Shown in pieces: positions 1-5,678 of a DNA stretch of 6,357 bases. Positions within the stretch are counted from its first letter, which is position 1. Every line of letters begins with the position of its first letter. Origin of the DNA: Yoonia sp. (GTDB lineage Bacteria > Pseudomonadota > Alphaproteobacteria > Rhodobacterales > Rhodobacteraceae). The notes under the pieces were generated by a model. It did not search any database. It was not told the origin of the DNA and was given only the letters and a program-made list of their open reading frames with translations. The stretch lies in assembly GCA_020627605.1 (NCBI GenBank), contig JAHDGO010000088.1, positions 1 to 6,357 of the forward strand, read 5' to 3'. Position numbers and translations under genes: made by a program.

Positions 1-411
1 CGTCACCAGATGGCTGACGATCCCGCGCGAATTGCGTGCCGCATAGACCCCCAGCAAGGTGCCCACGACCAAGGCGACCAGTTGTGCAGAAACCACCAAG
101 AGCAGCGTCGCCGGCAGGCGTTCGAGGATCAGGTCCAGCACATCGCGGTTATAGAAATAGCTTTGACCCAGATCGAGTTGGGCCACCCGTGTCAGATACA
201 TGCCCAGCTGCACGAAAAAGGGCTGATCCAGCCCATATTCTTCGCGGATGGCGGCCATGGTTTCTTCGGTCGCGCCGCCCGCATCGGCGGCTATTGTGTC
301 GGCCACATCACCGGGGGCCAGATGGATCATTGAAAAATTGAGAACGATCACTGCCAAAAGCAGCCCCGCCGCATAGCCAAGGCGTTTCAGTATGGTCAAC
401 GCGATATTCAT
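1..411 (-). CDS. Dipeptide/oligopeptide-type ABC transporter permease (DppB-like), N-terminal part, cut by window edge
   Basis: An inner-membrane permease subunit that forms half of the translocation channel of a peptide/nickel-type ABC importer. Reading the minus strand from the ATG at 411-409 gives 137 open codons that run off the left edge. Residues about 5-26 form a hydrophobic first membrane segment, followed by HLAPGD (30-35), the typical motif after TM1 in DppB/OppB proteins. Next come EYGLDQP (58-64), DLGQS (80-84) and RLPAT (98-102), which leads into a second hydrophobic segment (about 103-117) ending in LGVYAARNSRG. All of these match the family's N-terminal half; the complete protein is usually a little over 300 residues, so more than half is missing. 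GGAG at 424-421 lies 9 nt before the ATG and supports this start. The gene follows the solute-binding protein gene by 57 nt on the same strand and is probably co-transcribed with it. The second permease and the ATPases are expected beyond the edge. The family is secure; the substrate is unknown. Confidence 0.93.
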   Translation of the reverse strand, partial: MNIALTILKRLGYAAGLLLAVIVLNFSMIHLAPGDVADTIAADAGGATEETMAAIREEYGLDQPFFVQLGMYLTRVAQLDLGQSYFYNRDVLDLILERLPATLLLVVSAQLVALVVGTLLGVYAARNSRGIVSHLVT

Positions 412-437
412 GTCGGGGGGCTCCGGCGCGGGGTGGA

Positions 438-459
438 CGGGGCCGTTGGTCCGGCCCCG
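438..459 (-). promoter_or_regulatory. Strong GC stem-loop between binding-protein and permease genes
   Basis: A perfect 8-bp inverted repeat, CGGGGCCG (438-445) and CGGCCCCG (452-459), with a 6-nt loop. It lies 9 nt past the stop of the binding-protein gene and 26 nt before the permease start. No T-run follows on the minus strand, so it does not look like a simple intrinsic terminator. In ABC importer operons such intercistronic hairpins often protect the upstream message or cause partial termination, giving more binding protein than permease. That role is inferred here. Confidence 0.6.
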
Positions 460-468
460 CCTGATCGC

Positions 469-2049
469 TTACTCTTCGTTCAGCCACACCTGATCATAGG
501 GCGCCGAAGAAGCCCAGATGCCACGTGGTGCGTTCTGCACGATCTCTTGGCTGATCGTGTGATAGGGCAGCGTGTTGGTCCAGTAGACAGGCAGCTCTTC
601 CGACAGGATCTGCTGGAACTCGGCATAGAGCGCGATCCGTGCGTCCTGATCCAGTTCCTGACCGGCGGCCTCCATCAGCTCGTCGATGCGGGGGTTTACA
701 TATTGCTGCGTGTTCGACCAGATCACACCTTTCTTGATGTTGTCAGAGGAATAGGTCCGGTGCACGCCGATCACCGGATCGCCCCAGTTGAACACCGTGT
801 CCCACGTCATGTCGAAGTCATGGTTAGAGATTTTTTGCGCCCAGGTCGGGAAGTCGACCAATGCGTTGACCGTCACGTCGATACCGACACGGGCCAGTGA
901 CGCCTTGGTAAACTCGGCCTGTGGCCGCGTGGTGGGGTTGCCGTAGTCGATGGTCAGGCTGAAACGCATGTCATTGTCGCCGCGTGGATAGCCTGCCTCG
1001 TCCAGCAGCGCGTTGGCCTTGTCGAGGTCAAGGTCATAGGGTTCCACGCTGTCGTCATAGAAAGGAGAGCCGGGATGGATGCCCGTCAGTGCCGGTTGGC
1101 TGATCCCCTGCATGATCGCGTTGAGGATAAAGTTGCGGTCCACGGCATAGGCAATCGCCTGACGTACCTTGACGTTCGAGGTCGGGCCCTCTGACTGCGT
1201 ATTGAAGGCCAGCCAGTTGATTGCGCCGATGGCTGCATAGCCTTCGTCGGTGACGACAAGGCTTTCGTTTTCCTGCATCCGGGTGATGTTGTTGACCGTG
1301 TTCTCGAAGGTCGACAGATGCAGTTCGCCGTTTTCCAGCCCGATGGTGCGGGCCGATGCGTCCTTGATGATGCGGAACACGATCCGATCAAGATAGGGGC
1401 GGCCCTCGCCCATGAAGAAGTCGTCGAAACGCTCCAGAATCACATGCTGATCAGGCGTGAATTCGACGAATTTGAAAGGGCCTGAACCAACCACATCAGC
1501 CGAGTTGCGCGGATGCGATGCCAGATCCTGACCGTCGCCATAAATATGTTCCGGGATGATCGACATCAGCTGTGACGACATCGCCAACAACAGCGCCGGG
1601 TGCGGTTTGTCCAATGTCATCACAACGGTCTTGGGGTCGGATGTGTCAACATCCGTGACCGGCGCGAACATCGTCTTGAAGGGGTGATTGTCCTGAATAG
1701 CGCTGATCGAAAAGGCCACATCGTGGCTCTCAATCGGCTCACCATCATGGAACACCGCATTGTCGCGCAGTTTCAGCGTCATGCTCAGCCCGTCTTCGGA
1801 AAACTCCCAGATTTCGGCCAGATAGGGCTGCGGTTCAAAATTCTCGTCATAGCGCAGTGGCGTTGCAAACAGCTGCGCGCCGGGCGCACCGGTGACGATG
1901 CCGGATTGCACCGCCGGGTTCAGGTGGCGCGGTGTTTGCGGCAGCGTGGTGATCAGCGTGCCACCCGCTTTGGGTGTGACATGGCTTTCGGCGACAGCGC
2001 CTGAGGCAGCAATCGACATGAGGCCAATGGCAAGGACTTTACGAAGCAT
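469..2049 (-). CDS. ABC transporter periplasmic substrate-binding protein, family 5 (DppA/OppA type)
   Basis: A 526-residue secreted receptor that binds a peptide-like ligand in the periplasm and delivers it to the permease encoded downstream. The chosen start (ATG 2049-2047) gives MLRK, a hydrophobic core and a small-residue AVA|ES site at about residue 20, a normal Sec signal peptide with no lipobox cysteine. AGGGGA at 2061-2056 sits 6 nt upstream. An in-frame GTG at 2094 would put 15 polar residues ahead of the signal and is less likely. Family 5 features in order: KAGGTLI at the mature N-terminus, a FSEDGLSMTLKLRDN stretch followed by VFHDGEPI, VVGSGPFKFVEF, VKVRQAIAYAVDR and, late in domain II, WGDPVIGVHRTYSS, which occupies the position of the ligand-pocket WxxD region in dipeptide-binding proteins. 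Length is normal for the family. Family 5 members bind di- and oligopeptides, opines, nickel chelates, heme or sugars, so the ligand is open. The nearby amidohydrolase suggests an amide-containing compound. Confidence 0.95.
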   Translation of the reverse strand: MLRKVLAIGLMSIAASGAVAESHVTPKAGGTLITTLPQTPRHLNPAVQSGIVTGAPGAQLFATPLRYDENFEPQPYLAEIWEFSEDGLSMTLKLRDNAVFHDGEPIESHDVAFSISAIQDNHPFKTMFAPVTDVDTSDPKTVVMTLDKPHPALLLAMSSQLMSIIPEHIYGDGQDLASHPRNSADVVGSGPFKFVEFTPDQHVILERFDDFFMGEGRPYLDRIVFRIIKDASARTIGLENGELHLSTFENTVNNITRMQENESLVVTDEGYAAIGAINWLAFNTQSEGPTSNVKVRQAIAYAVDRNFILNAIMQGISQPALTGIHPGSPFYDDSVEPYDLDLDKANALLDEAGYPRGDNDMRFSLTIDYGNPTTRPQAEFTKASLARVGIDVTVNALVDFPTWAQKISNHDFDMTWDTVFNWGDPVIGVHRTYSSDNIKKGVIWSNTQQYVNPRIDELMEAAGQELDQDARIALYAEFQQILSEELPVYWTNTLPYHTISQEIVQNAPRGIWASSAPYDQVWLNEE

Positions 2050-2055
2050 CAGTTT

Positions 2056-2061
2056 TCCCCT
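2056..2061 (-). promoter_or_regulatory. Ribosome binding site of the binding-protein gene
   Basis: AGGGGA on the minus strand, 6 nt before the ATG at 2049. It selects the start that produces a clean signal peptide over the in-frame GTG at 2094. Confidence 0.7.
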
Positions 2062-2076
2062 GTTTTCCGACGTGTC

Positions 2077-2090
2077 TGACCAAGTGACCA
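2077..2090. repeat. Tandem TGACCA hexamer, 8-nt period
   Basis: TGACCA occurs at 2077-2082 and again at 2085-2090, separated by AG, in the leader of the binding-protein gene. It could be a protein-binding direct repeat or chance. Nothing else in the window ties it to a known regulator. Confidence 0.3.
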
Positions 2091-2136
2091 GCACGCATTT
2101 ATCCGCGAAACTCTAAACAGAGAGGACCACTTCGCA

Positions 2137-2146
2137 AAAGTACTTT
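2137..2146. repeat. 10-bp palindrome AAAGTACTTT
   Basis: A perfect, uninterrupted palindrome 18 nt downstream of the LysR stop codon, inside the only AT-rich part of this gap. It has no loop, so it is a better candidate for a DNA-binding site than for an RNA hairpin. The evidence is symmetry and location only. Confidence 0.3.
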
Positions 2147-2163
2147 ATCTTGGGCCGCTTCCT

Positions 2164-3099
2164 CTAGTTTTTAGGGTTTAAGATGGCCAGCGCCTGAAAT
2201 CCGCCGTTGTCCCGGAAATCTTCGACGGTTTTAAGAAAGGCGTCGGTGGCCCGTGTCTGCCGCACACCCTTCATCATGGCGATGCCAAAGATGCGCGGGG
2301 CTGGCCCGTTGCGCAGGGGGACAGCCCGAAACCGCGGATCGTCTGGCAGATAGTTCGGGGGCAGCGCATTGAGGATGGTAAATCCAAGCCCCGCAGCCAC
2401 CAGCGGGCGGATCATCTCGGTCGAGGGGGTGGCGTGGACGACGCGCACCTGCAGCCCTGCCTTGGTGAACATGCCGGTATAGTAATCATGCGTCTGACGA
2501 AGTGTCAGGGCAATCATCCCGAATTTGGACAGCTCTTCCAGCGTGACATCGGGGGCCTCTGACAAAGGGTTGGATCTGGAGATCAACGCATAGGGTGGGG
2601 CTTCGACCAAAGGCCGAAACTCTTGCGTGTCGGGAATGACATCCTGATAGGTAAAGGCAACATCGGCGCGCCCTTGGTCCAGATGTTCGACCGCAAGCTC
2701 GATATCGCCTTCCGCCAGATTGACCTCAACCCCCGGATAGTCCTTTGCGTATTTGATCAGCAGATCCGGCAGAAAATTCGCTGCCGCAGTCGCAAAACAC
2801 GCAACCTGCACCAGACCCTGCGCCAGCCCACCCAGACTGCCAAGCTCTGCCCGTGTGGCGCGGGCATCCTTGAGAAACCGCGAAATCAGCGCCAGCGCCT
2901 CTTCGCCCACCGGTGTCTTGCTGATGCCCTTGGCCGGAACCCGCACGAACAGGTCAAAGCCAAGCCGCGTTTCCAGCCCGTCAATGGCCGCAGAAACCGA
3001 GCTTTCGCTGATCTGCAGCGCCGTGGAGGCATTCGCGATAGAACCAAGCCGCCCCGCGGCTTCGACGTAGGCCAGTTGCTTGAGAGAAACGTCCAGCAT
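2164..3099 (-). CDS. LysR-type transcriptional regulator
   Basis: A DNA-binding regulator of 311 residues, the usual LysR length. Residues 1-60 form the winged helix-turn-helix: LKQLAYVEAAGRLGS, the recognition region around residues 20-40 (IANASTALQISESSVSAAI), then LETRLGFDLFVR, which aligns with the family's 'LE..LG..LF.R' signature. A linker helix follows (about 65-90). The effector-binding domain begins near residue 95 (GLVQVACF) and contains the typical GRADVAF (143-149) and VAAGLGFTIL (234-243) segments. The two consecutive ATGs at 3102 and 3099 are both possible; GAGG at 3108-3105 is only 2 nt from the first but 5 nt from the second, so 3099 is preferred. It is divergent from the amidohydrolase gene and co-directional with the transporter genes, placing it to control both. 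The effector is unknown; the substrate or hydrolysis product is the natural guess. Confidence 0.95.
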   Translation of the reverse strand: MLDVSLKQLAYVEAAGRLGSIANASTALQISESSVSAAIDGLETRLGFDLFVRVPAKGISKTPVGEEALALISRFLKDARATRAELGSLGGLAQGLVQVACFATAAANFLPDLLIKYAKDYPGVEVNLAEGDIELAVEHLDQGRADVAFTYQDVIPDTQEFRPLVEAPPYALISRSNPLSEAPDVTLEELSKFGMIALTLRQTHDYYTGMFTKAGLQVRVVHATPSTEMIRPLVAAGLGFTILNALPPNYLPDDPRFRAVPLRNGPAPRIFGIAMMKGVRQTRATDAFLKTVEDFRDNGGFQALAILNPKN

Positions 3100-3104
3100 C
3101 ATTA

Positions 3105-3109
3105 CCTCA
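3105..3109 (-). promoter_or_regulatory. Ribosome binding site of the LysR gene
   Basis: TGAGG on the minus strand, 5 nt before the ATG at 3099 and 2 nt before the adjacent ATG at 3102. The spacing favours the inner ATG. Confidence 0.6.
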
Positions 3110-3110
3110 T

Positions 3111-3136
3111 TTTGTTGTGGTTTCGCCCACAATAAA
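3111..3136. promoter_or_regulatory. Inverted repeat in divergent promoter region, probable regulator operator
   Basis: Half-sites TTTGTTGTGG (3111-3120) and CCACAATAAA (3127-3136) are complementary at 9 of 10 positions around a 6-nt spacer (TTTCGC). The element starts 11 nt upstream of the LysR start and ends 59 nt upstream of the amidohydrolase start. LysR proteins usually sit in such a place to repress their own gene and activate the divergent one. The symmetry is even-spaced, so it is not a textbook T-N11-A box. The operator role is an inference from symmetry and position. Confidence 0.55.
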
Positions 3137-3185
3137 TCCAGTTTCCTCAGGATGAGAAGGGCGTTAGCGTCAAACTTCAAGGATC

Positions 3186-3190
3186 GGAGG
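3186..3190 (+). promoter_or_regulatory. Ribosome binding site of the amidohydrolase gene
   Basis: GGAGG, 5 nt before the ATG at 3196. An in-frame TTG lies directly before that ATG (3193), only 2 nt from the GGAGG, so the ATG is chosen. Confidence 0.8.
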
Positions 3191-3195
3191 ATTTG

Positions 3196-4824
3196 ATGAC
3201 TGTCACGCTCTACCCCTGCCGGAAAATCATCACCATGAACCGGGCGCGCCCCCATGCGACCCATGTGGCAGTGCGCGACGGCATGATCCTTGGCGCAGGC
3301 ACCTTGGAGGAACTCAGCGGTTGGGGCGATCCGGTGATCGACGACCGGTTCGCTGACAAGGTGCTGATGCCCGGCCTGATCGAGGGGCATTGCCATTTGC
3401 TGGAAGGCGCGCTCTGGACGAAATGCTACACCGGATTTTTCGACCGGATGGACCCCGATGGGGTGGTGCATGGCGGTTGCAAGGACATCGAAGCCGTCAT
3501 CGCGCGGCTAAGCGCGGCACTGGAAAAGAACCCTGAGGGGCCATTGTCGGGCTGGGGGCTGGACCCGATCTACTTTGGCAATGTGCGGGTCACCCGTGCC
3601 GATCTGGACCGCGTATCAGACAGCGTGCCCATCGGGATCATGCATGCCTCTGGCCATATCATGAACTTCAACACACCCGCGCTGGAGGCGGCGGGTTTGC
3701 TCAAACCCGGCCTGAACCACCCCGGTATCCCGCTGGGCGATGACGGGCTGCCGACCGGAGAGTTGAAAGGACCGGATGTCATGACGCCTGCGGGCGTGCA
3801 TGTCGGCTTTGGTCGCGACATGCTGGCCAGCGACGCCGCTGGCATGCGGGCTTTCGGCAAGCTATGCGTGCGCGCAGGGGTGACAACGGCCACCGACCTT
3901 GCCGCCCGTCTTGATGAGAACGCGGTGCAAACCATGCTGCGCGTGATGGGAGAGCCCAACTACCCCGCTCGCATTGTCTGCCACCGGTTTCACCATGGCG
4001 TCACCCCAGAGGACCTGATCGCACAGGTCGAGGATTTGCGCGACCGCTCGACCGATATGTGTCGCATGGGGCGGATCAAGGTGATCATGGATGGCTCTAT
4101 CCAGGGATTCTCGGCCCGTGTGCGGGCGCCGGGATATTACAACGGCGCACCCAATGGGCTGTGGTATATCACCCCAGAGCATCTGGAGACGATCCTGCGT
4201 GAGGCCTTCGCCCGCGATTTGCAGGTGCATACCCATACCAACGGTGACGAGGCCACGCAGCTATTGATCGAGACGATGACGACGATCCTGTCGGACCGCC
4301 CCGCCGCCGATCACCGGCTGACAGTCCAGCATTGCCAACTGGCCGATCAGGCGCAGCTGGCACGGCTGTCCAAGCTTGGGGCCTGCGTCAACTTCTTTGC
4401 CAACCACCACTATTACTGGGGGGACGAGCATTATCGCCTGACGGTCGGTCCGGAACGCGCAGAACGTATGAATGCCGCGCGCACCGCGCTTGATCTGGGG
4501 CTGACTGTCGGTCTGCATTCCGATGCGCCGATCACACCGCTTGCGCCGCTTTTCACTGCATGGGCCGCCGAGACGCGGATCACGGCAAGCGGTCGGGTCC
4601 AAGGCGCGCATGAATGTATCAGCCGGGCAGAGGCGCTCTGGGCGATCACGATGGGTGCGGCCTATACGCTGAAGATCGAGCAGGAGGTCGGCTCTATCGA
4701 GGCAGGCAAACGTGCCGATTTCGCCGTGCTGGATGCAGACCCGGAGACCGCCGATGATCTGCGCGACATCGGCGTCTGGGGCACCGTGCAGGGTGGCCGG
4801 ATCTTTGAGGCCGCCGCACTTTGA
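3196..4824 (+). CDS. Metal-dependent amidohydrolase, Amidohydro_3 / YtcJ-like family
   Basis: A 542-residue hydrolase of the amidohydrolase superfamily: a TIM barrel with a metal centre flanked by a split beta-sandwich domain. The N-terminal sandwich strand and the MPGLIEGHCH segment give the metal-binding HxH (H65, H67). Further candidate ligands are K295 in RIKVIMDGS (the lysine usually carbamylated), H345 (with H347 next to it) in VHTHTNGDEA, H379 in VQHCQL, and D443 in LHSDAP. A C-terminal VGSIEAGKRADFAVLDADP (498-516) closes the sandwich domain. The residue set looks complete, so the enzyme should be active. No signal peptide is seen, so it is probably cytoplasmic and acts after import. 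Family members hydrolyse amide or N-formyl bonds (for example N-substituted formamide deformylase), but most are uncharacterised and I cannot name the substrate. GGAGG 5 nt upstream supports the start. It is the first gene of a two-gene operon with the overlapping GTPase gene and is divergent from the LysR gene. Confidence 0.93.
   Translation: MTVTLYPCRKIITMNRARPHATHVAVRDGMILGAGTLEELSGWGDPVIDDRFADKVLMPGLIEGHCHLLEGALWTKCYTGFFDRMDPDGVVHGGCKDIEAVIARLSAALEKNPEGPLSGWGLDPIYFGNVRVTRADLDRVSDSVPIGIMHASGHIMNFNTPALEAAGLLKPGLNHPGIPLGDDGLPTGELKGPDVMTPAGVHVGFGRDMLASDAAGMRAFGKLCVRAGVTTATDLAARLDENAVQTMLRVMGEPNYPARIVCHRFHHGVTPEDLIAQVEDLRDRSTDMCRMGRIKVIMDGSIQGFSARVRAPGYYNGAPNGLWYITPEHLETILREAFARDLQVHTHTNGDEATQLLIETMTTILSDRPAADHRLTVQHCQLADQAQLARLSKLGACVNFFANHHYYWGDEHYRLTVGPERAERMNAARTALDLGLTVGLHSDAPITPLAPLFTAWAAETRITASGRVQGAHECISRAEALWAITMGAAYTLKIEQEVGSIEAGKRADFAVLDADPETADDLRDIGVWGTVQGGRIFEAAAL
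4807..4810 (+). promoter_or_regulatory. Possible ribosome binding site of the GTPase gene, inside the amidohydrolase gene
   Basis: GAGG lies 10 nt before the TTG start at 4821. The spacing is long, so initiation probably depends also on ribosomes finishing the upstream gene at the overlapping TGA. Confidence 0.4.
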
Positions 4825-5648
4825 CGCTGCCACTGACGGTTCTGGGCGGCTATCTGGGGTCGGGGAAAACCACACTTGTCAACAGGCTCTTGCGGGCAGC
4901 AGATGGCGAGCGGATCGCCGTTCTGGTCAATGATTTTGGCGAACTTGCGGTCGATGCCGATCTGATCGAAGCAGAGGACGGCGATATTATCTCTTTGGCG
5001 GGTGGTTGCGTCTGCTGCTCTTACGGGGATGATCTGATGACCGCGCTGCTGCAGATCCGCGACATGGACCCTGCGCCGGACAAGATCGTGCTGGAGGCGT
5101 CGGGCATCGCCATGCCGGGGGCGATCGGGGCCTCTGTCGGGCTTGTGCCGGGGATCGCGCTGTCATCGATTGTCGTTCTGGCAGATGCTGTGAACCTGCC
5201 CAAGCTGCTCGCCAACAGCTACCTCACCGACACGATAGAGCGGCAACTGGCAGCGGCGGATTTGATTGTTATCACCAAGGGCGATCTGGCATCAGCGGAT
5301 GTCGCGCGTGACCTCATCGCGCGGGCCGCACAGGGGCGGCCCGTTGTTGACGGCGCGGAGGCGTCGAATAACCTGATCCTTGCGCAGCGCAGCGCCCGCC
5401 CCATGCCAGAGCCACATGGTGCATTTCACCACACGAAACTGCTGTCTTGCGAAGAGCCCGTCGATATCGAAGAGATTGCCAAAGGACTTGCCGGCGACCC
5501 AACGGTCGTGCGGGCAAAGGGATGTGTTCTGTCGCGGACAGGCGAACGCACGCTGCTGCAATTGAGCGGCGACAACTGGACCCTGTCCCCCGCGCCATCA
5601 GAGGCCGCTCTGGGGGTGGTCGTCATAGCGGTGCCAGATGCGTCTTGA
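4821..5648 (+). CDS. CobW/G3E-family GTPase (COG0523 type), putative metallochaperone
   Basis: A 275-residue P-loop GTPase of the group containing CobW, YjiA, and the nickel chaperones UreG and HypB. Motifs in order: P-loop GGYLGSGKTT (9-18), VNDFGELAVDADLI (36-49), the metal-binding GGCVCC (61-66, the GCxCC mark of COG0523 proteins), the Walker B-like IVLEASGIAMPG (89-100), and ITKGD (151-155) as guanine-specificity motif. This has T instead of N in NKxD, a change I also recall in E. coli YjiA. A short C-terminal domain (about 200-275) follows without a His-rich metal tail, so the protein is at the small end of the family. The start is TTG; no ATG or GTG lies between it and the P-loop, and the P-loop is at the normal distance from the N-terminus. 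The TTG overlaps the amidohydrolase TGA (TTGA), implying translational coupling. The tight pairing with a metalloenzyme suggests metal delivery to it; this is inference. Confidence 0.93.
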   Translation: MTLPLTVLGGYLGSGKTTLVNRLLRAADGERIAVLVNDFGELAVDADLIEAEDGDIISLAGGCVCCSYGDDLMTALLQIRDMDPAPDKIVLEASGIAMPGAIGASVGLVPGIALSSIVVLADAVNLPKLLANSYLTDTIERQLAAADLIVITKGDLASADVARDLIARAAQGRPVVDGAEASNNLILAQRSARPMPEPHGAFHHTKLLSCEEPVDIEEIAKGLAGDPTVVRAKGCVLSRTGERTLLQLSGDNWTLSPAPSEAALGVVVIAVPDAS

Positions 5649-5678
5649 GTAGGGGAAATGGCGCTGGCCGCTGGACTA

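Larger units (their letters stand above)
2050..2163 (-). promoter_or_regulatory. Gap between regulator and binding-protein genes, probable leader/promoter region
   Basis: This is a 114-nt non-coding gap between the LysR stop and the binding-protein start, both on the minus strand. It is more AT-rich than the genes around it and contains a 10-bp palindrome (2137-2146) and a TGACCA direct repeat (2077-2090). I found no convincing -35/-10 pair and no intrinsic terminator for the LysR gene. The transporter genes may therefore have their own promoter here, or be read from the LysR promoter, or both. Confidence 0.4.

Noticed and set aside
10..333. Plus-strand open frames over the permease gene
   Set aside because: They are antisense to a clear DppB-like reading frame and their composition (rich in Gln, His, Arg and Pro) is typical of frame shadows in GC-rich DNA.
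433..900. A 155-residue plus-strand open frame over the end of the binding-protein gene
   Set aside because: It is antisense to a conserved family 5 coding sequence, has no recognisable domain, and starts inside the intergenic hairpin region.
2050..2094. GTG start at 2094 for the binding protein
   Set aside because: It adds 15 polar residues before an otherwise textbook signal peptide, while the ATG at 2049 has a well-spaced AGGGGA.
3103..3195. Sigma-70 type promoters for the divergent genes
   Set aside because: TTGTTG at 3112 and ATAAAT at 3132 resemble -35 and -10 boxes but are only 14 nt apart, and no better pair was found, so no promoter is called.
3100..3471. An in-frame extension of the LysR gene upstream to 3471, giving 435 residues
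   Set aside because: The extra 123 or so residues run antisense through the start of the well-supported amidohydrolase gene and match no LysR domain. A ribosome binding site and normal family length support the start at 3099.
4261..4875. A 204-residue minus-strand open frame across the amidohydrolase/GTPase junction
   Set aside because: It lies antisense to two conserved genes, including the TTGA overlap and metal-ligand motifs, and has no protein-like signature.
5649..5678. Bidirectional terminator between the GTPase and sulfatase genes
   Set aside because: I looked for a stem of at least 6 bp followed by T-runs in the 30-nt gap and found none.
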